Of a stretch of DNA of 64,000 bases, positions 8,869 through 17,539 are shown piece after piece. Under the pieces are notes generated by a model. The model did not search any database. It was not told where the DNA came from and saw nothing but the letters and a program-made list of their open reading frames with translations. The DNA is taken from assembly GCA_013285915.1 (NCBI GenBank), contig JABDGS010000002.1, forward strand, positions 21,169 through 85,168, read 5' to 3'. The stretch comes from Bacteroidota bacterium. GTDB lineage: Bacteria; Bacteroidota; Bacteroidia; Chitinophagales; Chitinophagaceae. The position numbers were made by a program, and so were the translations under genes. The number at the start of each line of letters is the position of its first letter. The first letter of the stretch is position 1.

Positions 8869-9528
8869 TTAATCATTTTGTATGGTAAGGTTGGCAAAGG
8901 TTCCACCACTCCTGTCAGCAGTGTAAACGCCTATCATGCCCTTGTTTGGTACGCTTAACAGGCTTACTTTAAGGCAAGGAGTAGCAGCATTATTTACGTA
9001 CACCAGCGCCTCGGTTGCAGTAATAACAAACTTTGCATGAAACCAATTATCCGGGTCAGGCACGGGGCTAATAATGCTTTCATAAAGGCCACTTTGCTCT
9101 TTCCGCAAGCGCTGCCAGGGGTATGCCGGCAGGCTTATATACTGCACGCCATGCGACAAACGTGCAGAATCTGTAGTGCGGAAATTAAACGGCCGGAAAT
9201 AAATAGATTCAAATGTTGAATCGTTCGCGCCATGAAAAGCAATCCCTACAAAACTGTGTTGATTTACATCCTGCCCCTTAATATCTACTTCAACCGTACC
9301 CATGGTAAAAGCAACACCGTTAAGCCATACAATGCCTTCGTCAAAATCTTCTTTTTGTATAATAGCATTTTTGCCCGCATCAACTGATACATCGCGGTTT
9401 ACAGCAGTAAGTTTATGCTCATTAAAAAGCTGTGCAAGATTGTACTGCGTTTTCGTTTGGCTGTGCGCCGCAACACCAATAATAGCAAAGCATGCAATTG
9501 ACAGACAGTTTTTTGCTGAAATATTCAT
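8869..9528 (-). CDS. Secreted concanavalin A/LamG-like domain protein
   Basis: Starting at the Met at 9528 (MNISAKNCLSIACFAIIGVAAHSQ), the protein has a signal peptide and about 219 aa. The remainder has the beta-sandwich pattern of laminin-G/DUF1080-like domains: QKEDFDEGIVWLNGVAFTMGTVEVDIKG, HSFVGIAFHG, YIYFRPFNF-like strands and a closing GMIGVYTADRSGGTFANLTI. Such domains bind sugars or sit in glycan-active proteins, but no catalytic residues can be assigned. The frame extends to 9573, which would put an unlikely leader before the signal peptide. It is the first gene of a two-gene secreted unit. Confidence 0.75.
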   Translation of the reverse strand: MNISAKNCLSIACFAIIGVAAHSQTKTQYNLAQLFNEHKLTAVNRDVSVDAGKNAIIQKEDFDEGIVWLNGVAFTMGTVEVDIKGQDVNQHSFVGIAFHGANDSTFESIYFRPFNFRTTDSARLSHGVQYISLPAYPWQRLRKEQSGLYESIISPVPDPDNWFHAKFVITATEALVYVNNAATPCLKVSLLSVPNKGMIGVYTADRSGGTFANLTIQND

Positions 9529-9573
9529 GGTGTGTGTTTTAAGCCCCTGAACAAATGTGCATGGGTTGAGCAA

Positions 9574-9911
9574 ATAATAAAACCGAAGGGGCTGTACATG
9601 CTAAATTAGGCCGTTAGTAAACGCAGTTTTTTACCACTTATCTAAATACCGCCTTTGGGGGGATATTGAGGCGCTAATGTAGAATACCTAAGTGGCGCAT
9701 TGTTGAAACTCATGGTGTAAAATTATTGATAACTATATAGCCAACTGGCTGTAGTAATGCTCCTCAACTAAGCACATTTTCTCAACAGATTTCTTCCCGT
9801 TATACAGGACGGGGTCTATTGTTGAATTGACATCTCCTCTCAACTCGTTTAATTATCTTCCTAATCCTTAAAATCTCCCCAAATCGTGGTTCAGATAATC
9901 CCCGTTCAGAA
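9574..9911. other. Gene-free region with repeats
   Basis: No coding sequence is supported. It holds a short AGCCA-AC-TGGCT palindrome near 9740, a decayed copy of the CTTTGGGGGG-type repeat at about 9651-9675 (compare the insertion inside rarA), and repeat family C copy 2 (9862-9899). Confidence 0.7.
9862..9899 (+). repeat. Interspersed repeat family C, copy 2
   Basis: This is the second copy, in direct orientation, of the block at 8041-8080. It matches at about 34 of 38 positions and shares the core AAATCGTGGTTCAGA. It lies just beyond the stop of the 9912 VOC gene, where it could act as a 3' processing or termination structure. Confidence 0.8.
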
Positions 9912-10274
9912 CTACCACTCCTGTACAATAATACCAATCTGCCCATCCATCAGCGCAAATTCTTTTGCGTTCCATGGACGCAGGGTAATTTTTCTAAGGT
10001 TGGGGTGCAGCAACTCGGGAAATTTTGACGACACCCTTTCATAAACTTCTTCAATATTATGGGTAACCAGCCTGAATTCAGGATGGTCTTTTTCAGCATA
10101 CGCTGCGTTTTGAAAAATGTTTACACGCAGGCCGTCCTTTTCAACAACGCAAAAAGGGTTAGCGGTATTTATTTCATTATGGCCAATAGTAAATTCAAGG
10201 CAATCAACAAACATGGTAAGGCCATCTTTAATATCAGCGTAAAAAACATTCGGCACCAGTTTAGTAAAATGCAT
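9912..10274 (-). CDS. VOC superfamily protein (glyoxalase/bleomycin-resistance fold)
   Basis: This 120-aa protein has a single vicinal-oxygen-chelate unit pair: VPNVFYADIKDGLTMFVDCLEF at the start and FALMDGQIGIIVQEW at the end. The canonical C-terminal 'DP.G' is replaced by DGQIG and a His metal ligand is not obvious, so metal chemistry is doubtful. It may bind a small molecule. It is monocistronic on the minus strand. Confidence 0.7.
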   Translation of the reverse strand: MHFTKLVPNVFYADIKDGLTMFVDCLEFTIGHNEINTANPFCVVEKDGLRVNIFQNAAYAEKDHPEFRLVTHNIEEVYERVSSKFPELLHPNLRKITLRPWNAKEFALMDGQIGIIVQEW

Positions 10275-10330
10275 AGGTGTTTTTTTAAGTGAACAAATTT
10301 ATTAACAAAAGCCATTCTAAATTTCGCTAT

Positions 10331-10446
10331 CATCCTCATCTTATAAATCTACCCAAACCTGCCTGCAGGTAGGCAAGGTGCCCGTTCAAACATCGTACTC
10401 ATTCGCTCCAATCAACTTTAAACTTTAAACTGGAAACTTTAAACTA
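10331..10446. repeat. Composite intergenic repeat (families C and A)
   Basis: 10331-10400 is a decayed family C copy (CTACCCAAA ... CCGTTCAAACATC) interrupted by a near-palindrome, GCCTGCCTGCAGGTAGGC. Immediately after, 10402-10446 is family A in reverse orientation: three AGTTTAAAGTTT-like units followed by GTTGATTGGAGCGAA. Its reverse complement matches 17540-17583 at 41 of 44 positions. Confidence 0.8.
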
Positions 10447-10555
10447 CCTATCCCCCATACGCCTCACTCCTCATTTTGTCCACCCCGCATACAAAAATTA
10501 ACGTTTACAAGCCGCTTGCAGTAATTTACGCACGTATAATAAAAAACCAGCAACC

Positions 10556-10921
10556 ATGCAGCACAAAGGCATATCCATAAGGCCGTTCATAGGCTCAGAA
10601 AACTTTACTATATCCCGCAGCTTTTACCGCGACCTCGGCTTTACCGAAGTAGTACTGTTTCACAACATGAGCTACTTTAAAACAGAAGGCCTCGGCTTTT
10701 ACCTGCAGGACGCCTACGTAAAAGACTGGATAGACAACACCATGGTTTTTTTGGAAGTTGATGATGTTAACCGTTATTTCAAAGAGCTGCAGGCCCTTAA
10801 CCTGCCCGCCAAATACGCCCGCGTAAAGCTTTCACCCGTAGTAGTAAACGCCTGGGGCAGCGAATGTTTTCTCCACGACCCCAGTGGAATACTCTGGCAC
10901 TTTGGGCAGTTTAACAGGTAG
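10556..10921 (+). CDS. VOC superfamily protein
   Basis: This 121-aa protein has the VOC arrangement: IRPFIGSENFTISRSFYRDLGFTEV at the start, TMVFLEVDDVNRYFKEL in the middle and SECFLHDPSGILWHFGQF at the end (canonical DP.G.LW). It belongs to the glyoxalase/bleomycin-resistance/dioxygenase fold. The catalytic type is not predictable from such a short member. It is flanked by repeat-rich DNA on both sides. Confidence 0.85.
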   Translation: MQHKGISIRPFIGSENFTISRSFYRDLGFTEVVLFHNMSYFKTEGLGFYLQDAYVKDWIDNTMVFLEVDDVNRYFKELQALNLPAKYARVKLSPVVVNAWGSECFLHDPSGILWHFGQFNR

Positions 10922-10928
10922 GGTAGTA

Positions 10929-10991
10929 GCGCTGTCACCCAGGTCCCGAAACTTCGGGAGAAGCGAACCCCCGAAACTTCGGGGCGGCCCA
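10929..10991 (+). repeat. Interspersed hairpin repeat family B, copy 1
   Basis: It begins GCGCTGTCACCCAGG, then has two tandem hairpins (CCCGAA-AC-TTCGGG and CCCCGAA-AC-TTCGGGG) joined by AGAAGCGAA, and ends CGGCCCA. Copy 2 at 11439-11482 has the same head and tail with only one hairpin. Copy 3 at 17601-17630 keeps the head but carries a different stem. Confidence 0.8.
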
Positions 10992-11438
10992 TTTCACCAA
11001 CTGCAGCTCAATTACCAACCGAACCTAGCCCCCAACTCACGCCAAAACCAGCACAAAAGACGCCAAATCGTAGCCAATCTGCGCCACCTGTTTTTTTACT
11101 AACTAATTGATTATCTTGTGTTTGCGGTTTAAAAATGCCAAAAATACCACATATTGTAATTTTTTTAATATCATCCAATCCCGGCCCAAATGTTGCCAAA
11201 ATTGCTGGTTTAATTTTCACTTTTGTCTTTTCACTTTTCACGCTTTTCATATTCGACTGACTTTTGACATTTCACTTTTCATTCTTCAAACTTCAAACTG
11301 GAAACACCCTCTCCTTCGCTTCAATAACCGGAAACTTGAAACCGGAAACTGGTAACTTTCTCCTCCCTACTACTATATATACAAAACACTGTTTTGTCCG
11401 CTAAAAGCAGGAATTATTTTTTTTAAAAGTTGAAAAAA

Positions 11439-11482
11439 CTGTCATCCAGGCGAAGCGAACCCCGAAACATCGGGGCTGCCCA
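11439..11482 (+). repeat. Interspersed hairpin repeat family B, copy 2
   Basis: Head CTGTCATCCAGG, linker GAAGCGAA, hairpin CCCCGA-AACA-TCGGGG, tail CTGCCCA. Relative to copy 1, one hairpin is cleanly missing, which points to a modular element. Confidence 0.8.
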
Positions 11483-11598
11483 ACCACACCACTACCGCCC
11501 CCAAAGCGCCACAGCCCAACAAATCCCTCGCCCACGAAACGTCAGGTTAAGTATGGCAGCCAGCCACGTAGGCAATTTATGTGTCGAATATTTAAATA

Positions 11599-12021
11599 TC
11601 AATCATGGCTGGTTAGCCTTGTTATGATTGTTGCTGCAGCCATTAGCCCTATACTGGCAAGCCACAAAAAGTATCCTCTGCCGTAGCCTGTAATGTCACC
11701 CATGGTGCCAGCTTCATTTATAACAATTTCACGGTAAAAGGTAAACGATATGGCCACTAGCAATGCACCCATGCTGGTATACAATGCGGCTTTCTTTTTT
11801 CTCATATAAAATATCCAGCTAAGTAACAGCAAAGGGTTTGCCAGCCACGCTAATTGGCCGCCAATGCCCAGGCCAACCCAGCCAGTTAGCAGCGCCAAAA
11901 ATGCCGGGCACTCGCCATCATTCGCGTTGCTAACATAATACGCTGTTTGTGTAAGCGATGCAATAAACAGCAGTATGCTAGCCAGCATCACATACAATCT
12001 CACCCGGCCTGTTTTATGCAT
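11599..12021 (-). CDS. Small membrane protein of unknown function (about 4 TM)
   Basis: The 140-aa product has hydrophobic segments at about residues 10-27 (LYVMLASILLFIASLTQTAYY), 42-60, 62-72 and 82-98, then a last one near 115-135 (FLWLASIGLMAAATIITRL). It also has a short basic loop (MRKKKAA). I do not recognise a family. Hydrophobicity and the run of codons without stops support a real inner-membrane protein. It is isolated between two repeat-rich gaps. Confidence 0.6.
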   Translation of the reverse strand: MHKTGRVRLYVMLASILLFIASLTQTAYYVSNANDGECPAFLALLTGWVGLGIGGQLAWLANPLLLLSWIFYMRKKKAALYTSMGALLVAISFTFYREIVINEAGTMGDITGYGRGYFLWLASIGLMAAATIITRLTSHD

Positions 12022-12412
12022 TCAATTCCTGTTTTAGCTAAAATATGTCAATTAGAACTACATGCGCAAATAAAACAAAACCTGCGGTAAACTGCTGTAT
12101 ATGCCTAGACCAAAGGACGGCATTTTTACTTGCAAAGAGGGTTTAGTGCGGGGTGAGTAGTTAACAGGATGGAGGCTAGCTCTTATTAAAAATCCTGAGA
12201 GCGCTTCGCTAACTCCCAGGATAGCGTGGGATGGGTAGGTTAAGTTTTTTTGGATATTGTAAATTAAAAGCCAGTTTCGAGAATGGTTTTACTAGCAGTC
12301 TTAAAAGTTATTTGATAATCTTGGGATAATGCGACGAAGAAAAGAAAGGTAATGCTTTGATTTTTAATTTTTAGTTCTTATATTGATGTGATATTAACGC
12401 AAAATTTAATAA
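12022..12412. other. Gene-free region left of the HD/GHKL gene
   Basis: It holds the left 44-bp inverted repeat (12180-12223) and otherwise A/T-rich leader DNA for the 12413 gene. No clear TAnnTTTG box is seen directly before the start. Confidence 0.6.
12180..12223 (+). repeat. Left inverted repeat bracketing the HD/GHKL gene
   Basis: This 44-base block matches the reverse complement of 15724-15767 at about 38 of 44 positions. It includes its own stem: TCCTGAGAG ... CTCCCAGGA around GCGCTTCGCTAA. Several differences from the partner fall in the stem, and the stem is kept in both copies. Confidence 0.8.
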
Positions 12413-15400
12413 ATGTATTCCATGGAAACTCTAAACAGTCTTGCCGAAAAAAATGCTTTAAAATGTACTGATCTAACCAATTTCAGAAATTTTAGTTTGC
12501 CGGGTTTCAAAGATGAAATAAAGGAAATGCTTGATTTGATTGGAAGAAATTCAGCCGGTATTTTCCTTACCTATACTAAGCATGACATTTCGCATATAAA
12601 TGCCATGCTTGATATTGCAGAATGGCTTATTCCTGATAAAACAAAAAGCAAATTGACAAGTGTTGATTGGCTGATGTTGGTACTTGCATGTTACGTTCAT
12701 GATCTTGGCATGCTGACTACTGACTTAGAATTTGCGAAAAGAAATGATAATGAAGAATACAAAACTTTTAAAAATATTATTTTTTCAGATCCGAAAAGTG
12801 AGGATTATCGCAAACGAATTTCATCCTCTGACGTTGATCAAGAAAAGTTTTATTTTCAAGAATTTGTAAGAAGTACGCATGCAAGGAGAATAAGAGAATG
12901 GATTAAAGGTGAAAATATAAATAAATGGAATAATGGCATTGGTATTATTGCCCAACAAATAAATGAATCATTAAAAAAACTGCCACCGAGATTTGTTCAC
13001 AGCCTTGCGATGGTTTGCGAAAGCCATCACTTAAACGATCTTAATGACGAGGCTAAGTATCCTTTGTATGAGACATACGGCAGTTCTAAAGAAGAATCCG
13101 CTAATGTACAATATAATGCAATTATATTGAGAACACTAGATCTGTTACACATCACAAAAGACAGAACTCCTTCAATTACGTTTAAAGCACTGAATATTAC
13201 AGATCCGGTAGGTATTTTGGAATGGGAAAAGCAGCTTGGTACATATTCAGTTCTTCCTATATCAAGGTTGCTTAAAGATGATGATCCAGATACTCAAATA
13301 ATCTCAGTAACAGCAGATTTTATAGAAGAAAGGCCTTTTTTTACGCTAAGTGAATATCTTGCCTATGCTGATTCCCAAATTAAACAATCAAAAGGGTGGA
13401 TTGAAAAAAGTTCTCAAAGTGCAGATGGTGAAGGATTCAATTTTCCCTGGCATTCTGTTAAAGGAAATATTAAGGTTGAAGGGAATGACCCAATCCCACT
13501 GCGATTTGAGTTAGACAGAGGAAAGCTTTTGGATCTATTAGTTGGACATACCATATACAATGATCCAACAGTAGTAATACGGGAATTATTGCAAAATTCT
13601 ATAGATGCTATAAGATACCGTTCTTATCTTGAAAAAGGCAATTATTCAATTTCAAAAATAGAAGTTGAATGGAATAGTAGCACAAGGGAGTTAGTAATCA
13701 GAGATAATGGAGTTGGTATGGATAAATTCGTCATTGTTAACCATTTAATGAAGGTAGGGTCTTCATTTTACAGCACCAACGAGTTTATTACAAAGAATGT
13801 TGATTTTTCGCCCATTTCAAAATTTGGAATAGGCATTTTGACTTGTTTTATGGTCTCTGATGATGTTGAAATACTGACAAAAAAAGGCGAAAAGGGATAC
13901 AGAATTAGAATGACTTCAGTTCACTCCAACTATTTATTGAAAGAATTGTCTAGCGAGCATCAAGATCTAGATACACTTAAACGGGCTGGGACTTCTGTCA
14001 AACTTAAACTTAGACCATCAGTGGATCTATCTAAGAGAAGCATTGAACAGATTTTGAGGTATTGGATTATTTTCCCGGCTTGCCAGGTTCTATACACTGA
14101 AAACAAAACAATTCAAAAGGAAATAGGATTTAAAAATACCAAAGACGCTTTTGAGTATTTCTACTTACAGGATAATGCTAAAAATGATATTTTCAAAGAT
14201 ATAAAGATTATATCCGACAAGAAGACGTCATCGACGAAAGAAAATTATGAGATGTCTTTTGCTACATACACGTTATTTTCGAATATCCCCAATTTTTTTC
14301 TTCGTAGAAATACGGCCCCCGTTGTTTGTTTAGAAGGCATAAGAGTTTTAGATAATTTCCCCGTATTAACAAAATATGCTCAAAGTTATTCTAATTATCA
14401 AGGCAGAAATGAGAGAACTATAGCTGCTATTATTTCAATTCGCAATAATTCAAAAATTAGAACTACTGTTTCCAGAGATGGCCTCGAATTTGATGAAGAA
14501 TATATCAAAGTTGGCTTAACATGTATGGATTTTTTATTCGAACATATTTACAAAGAAATTAGTCTTATCCAGGAGTCTGAAGGTAATCCCTATTCTCGAG
14601 CTTCAACGGCTGCGGAATGGTTATTTGATACGATTGATAACACTTTTAAGGGAGAAGTAGCTAAACAACAGATACAAAAAAAACAGAATGAAATACCGTC
14701 TATTGTTGTTGAAGAGATTGCTCAATCTAAAGTGTTTAGAAAAATTTTGCCTTTAAATGATTTCATAAAAAATAAATTTTTTTGGACGATTGAATCAAGA
14801 TTGCTAAATTATTTAGGTACGCTATCAAAAGATTTAGGGAGGGAGCTAGGCTTCAATACATTCATTGAAAAATTAGCTCCTGACTTATTGAACAACGACA
14901 TATCACCTTTAATTATTGAGTATACATCTTATGATATAATATTATTTGAAAACTATTGCCCTGAAAAATGTTTATACAGTCAAAAGCATCAACAAATAAG
15001 TGTTAAATGGATACAAAAAAATGAAACAAGTTCACTCTCGAAAGAAATCTTATCCATAGTTGAGAGCTTTGAGATGGATAGACAAATAAATCAAAGATTT
15101 GATACCCCTATACCTATAATAGATAATTCAGAATATTATGGTGATGGCAAAGACTTATTGAATAACACACTAGGCAAGATTTACATATGTGATGTTATAG
15201 GGGATAGAAATGACATAAAGGCTGTGGTAAACGAGAAAAATATTTTACTGGACAAAAGATCTCAAGCCTACAAAGGTTGGTCGCTTTTCAATGGTGCGTT
15301 AAAGTCAGCAATAAATGATAAAAGTATAGAAGATATTTATATCTTGATCGGAGGAGTTTATTTATTTTATAGGGCATGTCAAGGTAAAGTAGTGAATAGG

Positions 15401-15601
15401 AGAAGGGTCAGCGAAAATAAAGATTTGCTTTGGAATGTTGTATCTCCAAAACTGGGTCACATACTAGAACAACGCAGTTTATCAAATGAATTTAAGGGAG
15501 AAACACTTTCGGCAATAACCGGTGATCTTAACGAATGGTTTAACCCTGCAAAATATTGGTTTGAATATAAGGATGGAGATTCTGATTGGTATCTTGATTA
15601 A
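12413..15601 (+). CDS. HD-CE-like phosphohydrolase domain fused to HSP90-type GHKL ATPase
   Basis: This 1062-aa protein has three parts. Residues about 45-260 carry an HD-type set of metal ligands: His57, His61, His96-Asp97 (YVHDLG), Cys202-Glu203 followed by Ser-His-His (VCESHH, the 'CE' of HD-CE), and a later Asp in RTLDLLHITKDR. Residues about 350-560 are a GHKL/HSP90 ATPase: Glu391 and Asn395 in ELLQNSIDA, Asp431 in DNGVGMD, and a glycine box in KFGIGILTCF. Residues about 600-1062 match nothing I know. HD-CE plus HSP90-like ATPase fusions are reported in predicted biological-conflict systems, so a role in phage defence is an inference. The gene is visibly richer in A/T than its neighbours, stands alone, and lies between 44-bp inverted repeats. 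Met4 is an alternative start. Confidence 0.85.
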   Translation: MYSMETLNSLAEKNALKCTDLTNFRNFSLPGFKDEIKEMLDLIGRNSAGIFLTYTKHDISHINAMLDIAEWLIPDKTKSKLTSVDWLMLVLACYVHDLGMLTTDLEFAKRNDNEEYKTFKNIIFSDPKSEDYRKRISSSDVDQEKFYFQEFVRSTHARRIREWIKGENINKWNNGIGIIAQQINESLKKLPPRFVHSLAMVCESHHLNDLNDEAKYPLYETYGSSKEESANVQYNAIILRTLDLLHITKDRTPSITFKALNITDPVGILEWEKQLGTYSVLPISRLLKDDDPDTQIISVTADFIEERPFFTLSEYLAYADSQIKQSKGWIEKSSQSADGEGFNFPWHSVKGNIKVEGNDPIPLRFELDRGKLLDLLVGHTIYNDPTVVIRELLQNSIDAIRYRSYLEKGNYSISKIEVEWNSSTRELVIRDNGVGMDKFVIVNHLMKVGSSFYSTNEFITKNVDFSPISKFGIGILTCFMVSDDVEILTKKGEKGYRIRMTSVHSNYLLKELSSEHQDLDTLKRAGTSVKLKLRPSVDLSKRSIEQILRYWIIFPACQVLYTENKTIQKEIGFKNTKDAFEYFYLQDNAKNDIFKDIKIISDKKTSSTKENYEMSFATYTLFSNIPNFFLRRNTAPVVCLEGIRVLDNFPVLTKYAQSYSNYQGRNERTIAAIISIRNNSKIRTTVSRDGLEFDEEYIKVGLTCMDFLFEHIYKEISLIQESEGNPYSRASTAAEWLFDTIDNTFKGEVAKQQIQKKQNEIPSIVVEEIAQSKVFRKILPLNDFIKNKFFWTIESRLLNYLGTLSKDLGRELGFNTFIEKLAPDLLNNDISPLIIEYTSYDIILFENYCPEKCLYSQKHQQISVKWIQKNETSSLSKEILSIVESFEMDRQINQRFDTPIPIIDNSEYYGDGKDLLNNTLGKIYICDVIGDRNDIKAVVNEKNILLDKRSQAYKGWSLFNGALKSAINDKSIEDIYILIGGVYLFYRACQGKVVNRRRVSENKDLLWNVVSPKLGHILEQRSLSNEFKGETLSAITGDLNEWFNPAKYWFEYKDGDSDWYLD

Positions 15602-15723
15602 TTCTTTGGATTTACAAAAGTTTCGCCAACCAAACTTAGAGTTACCTCTGCGAAGAATTTCCAAAAGCCAGTCTCCCGACTGGCTCCGCATAGCCGCCCC
15701 CAACCAACCGCTAAAGTGCCCCC

Positions 15724-15767
15724 TATCCTTAGAGTTAGCGCAGCGCTCTAAGGATTTCTAATAAAAG
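15724..15767 (-). repeat. Right inverted repeat bracketing the HD/GHKL gene
   Basis: This is the reverse-orientation partner of 12180-12223 (about 38 of 44 identical). The internal stem CCTTAGAG/CTCTAAGG is perfect. The pair defines a 3.6-kb segment with one gene inside. Confidence 0.8.
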
Positions 15768-15836
15768 ACAGTCTTTGACTGTCTAACCACAGCCGCCACA
15801 AAACACCACTGCTATCCTCAACAATCCCCAATCCCC

Positions 15837-15844
15837 TATCTTTG
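15837..15844 (+). promoter_or_regulatory. TAnnTTTG -7 box upstream of glnS
   Basis: TATCTTTG fits the Bacteroidota -7 consensus TAnnTTTG and lies 22 bp before the glnS start. No convincing -33 TTG/TTTG is seen at the usual spacing. Confidence 0.5.
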
Positions 15845-15866
15845 TAACCATCGAAATATTACTAGG

Positions 15867-17531
15867 ATGGCTGAAGAAAGATCGCTTAACTTTTTAGAGG
15901 AAATAATAGAGGAAGATCTAAAGGCTGGCAAGTACACCAGCATACTCACCAGGTTTCCGCCGGAGCCTAATGGCTACCTGCATATTGGCCATGCCAAAAG
16001 CATTTGCCTAAACTTTGGGCTGGGCATAAAGTATGGCGGCAAAACCAACCTTCGCTTTGATGATACCAACCCCGTTACCGAAGACACGGAATATGTTGAC
16101 AGCATAAAACAGGATATTCAATGGCTGGGCTTTAACTGGGCGCAGGAGCTATACGCAAGCGACTATTTTGAGCAGCTCTACACCTTTGCCACGCAGTTGA
16201 TACAAAAGGGTCTTGCATATGTAGACGATAGCAGCGCTGAGCAAATTGCTATTGAAAAAGGCACCCCCACGCAGCCGGGTGTTGAAAACGTTTACCGCAG
16301 CCGCAGCGTGCAGGAAAACCTCGCGCTGTTTGCCGAAATGCGCGCAGGCAAATATGCCGATGGCGAAAAAGTGCTGCGTGCCAAAATTGATATGGCCAGC
16401 CCCAACATGCACATGCGCGACCCTATTATTTATCGCATAAAGCATGCGCACCACCACCGCACGGGTGATGCATGGTGTATATACCCCATGTACGACTTTG
16501 CGCATGGCCAAAGCGACAGCATAGAGAACATTACGCACAGCATTTGCACGCTGGAGTTTATTCCGCACAGGCCGCTGTACGACTGGTGCATTGAAAAGCT
16601 GGAGATATTCCCCAGCCGCCAGTACGAGTTTGCGCGCCTAAACCTTACCTACACGGTAATGAGCAAGCGCCGCCTGCTGCAATTAGTAAACGAAAAACAC
16701 GTAACCGGCTGGGACGACCCGCGTATGCCCACCATAAGCGGTATGCGCCGCAGGGGCTATACACCCGAAAGCCTTCGCGACTTTTGCGACCGCGTGGGCA
16801 TTGCCAAGCGCGAAAACCTGATAGACGTGGGCCTGCTGGAGTTTTGCGTGCGCGAACACCTTAACAAGATCGCCGTGCGCCGTATGGTGGTGATGGACCC
16901 CATAAAAGTAGTAATCACCACCCTGGCAGAAGGTTTTACCGAACTGGTGCAGAGCGAAAACAACCCCGAAGAAGCTGAGGTTACCTACCGCGATATTCAC
17001 TTTAGCCGTGAGGTGTATATTGAGCAGGAAGATTTTATGGAAACACCTGCCAAAAAATTCTTTCGCCTGGCACCGGGGCAAATGGTGCGTTTAAAAAGTG
17101 CATACATAATTAAGTGTGAGGAAGTAGTAAAAGATGCCGCAGGCAACATTACCGAAGTGCGCTGCAGCCACGTGCCCGAAAGTAAAACGGGTGGTGCAAA
17201 CGCAGGCATGCAGGTAAAGGCTACTATACATTGGGTAAGCGCCGCGCATGCCGTACCTGTTGAACTTCGCCTGTACGACCGCCTGTTTAAGGTAGAAAAC
17301 GTAGGCGCCGCCGAAGGCGATTTTAAAGATTATATAAACCACGATTCATTACATATTATTCCCAACGCATACGCCGAGCCCGCGCTTAAAACCGGCACCA
17401 CAAGCGACCATTACCAGTTTCTGCGCAAGGGCTATTTCTGCGTTGATAAAGACAGTACGGATGATACACTCATCTTCAACCGCACCGTTACCCTGCGCGA
17501 TACCTGGGCAAAGGAGCAGAAGAAGGGGTAA
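15867..17531 (+). CDS. glnS: Glutamine--tRNA ligase (GlnRS)
   Basis: Class I synthetase of 554 aa with the HIGH motif in PPEPNGYLHIGHAKSI, the family block NLRFDDTNP, and the KMSKS equivalent VMSKRRL. The length and C-terminal anticodon-binding beta barrels fit GlnRS. It charges tRNA-Gln with glutamine, using ATP, in the cytoplasm. A TATCTTTG promoter box lies just upstream. Nothing is odd about it beyond its place next to the repeat-bracketed HD/GHKL gene. Confidence 0.96.
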   Translation: MAEERSLNFLEEIIEEDLKAGKYTSILTRFPPEPNGYLHIGHAKSICLNFGLGIKYGGKTNLRFDDTNPVTEDTEYVDSIKQDIQWLGFNWAQELYASDYFEQLYTFATQLIQKGLAYVDDSSAEQIAIEKGTPTQPGVENVYRSRSVQENLALFAEMRAGKYADGEKVLRAKIDMASPNMHMRDPIIYRIKHAHHHRTGDAWCIYPMYDFAHGQSDSIENITHSICTLEFIPHRPLYDWCIEKLEIFPSRQYEFARLNLTYTVMSKRRLLQLVNEKHVTGWDDPRMPTISGMRRRGYTPESLRDFCDRVGIAKRENLIDVGLLEFCVREHLNKIAVRRMVVMDPIKVVITTLAEGFTELVQSENNPEEAEVTYRDIHFSREVYIEQEDFMETPAKKFFRLAPGQMVRLKSAYIIKCEEVVKDAAGNITEVRCSHVPESKTGGANAGMQVKATIHWVSAAHAVPVELRLYDRLFKVENVGAAEGDFKDYINHDSLHIIPNAYAEPALKTGTTSDHYQFLRKGYFCVDKDSTDDTLIFNRTVTLRDTWAKEQKKG

Positions 17532-17539
17532 GAACCCCC

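Larger units (their letters stand above)
10922..11598. other. Repeat-rich gene-free region
   Basis: Several short frames here are translated repeats and none looks genuine. Present are two family B hairpin units (10929-10991, 11439-11482), runs of TTTTCAC-type repeats (about 11215-11300), and (C)CGGAAACT/GGTAACT-type repeats (about 11325-11360). Confidence 0.7.
15602..15866. other. Intergenic cluster of hairpins between HD/GHKL gene and glnS
   Basis: There are three stems in series: AGCCAGTC-TCCC-GACTGGCT (about 15665-15684), the right 44-bp repeat, and AGACAGTC-TTT-GACTGTCT (15766-15784). The two outer hairpins share an (A)NCAGTC/GACTGN(T) plan and are each followed by a ...GCCGCC... tail, so they look like members of one family. 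A TATCTTTG box precedes glnS. Confidence 0.7.

Noticed and set aside
11008..11355. Open frames on both strands in the 11.0-11.4 kb gap
   Set aside because: They translate A/T- and GAAAC-type repeats with low-complexity protein; no family resemblance.
10929..11482. CRISPR-like repeats
   Set aside because: The repeats are two to three hairpin units, unevenly spaced, without regular spacers, and no cas genes are near.
12413..15601. Histidine kinase or true HtpG chaperone
   Set aside because: There is a GHKL ATPase but no HisKA, no HSP90 middle-domain blocks, and an N-terminal HD domain that HtpG lacks.
15482..15761. Open frames over the end of the HD/GHKL gene
   Set aside because: They are out-of-frame shadows extended through hairpin repeats.
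16149..17342. Minus-strand open frames across glnS
   Set aside because: They are antisense shadows of a well-supported synthetase gene.
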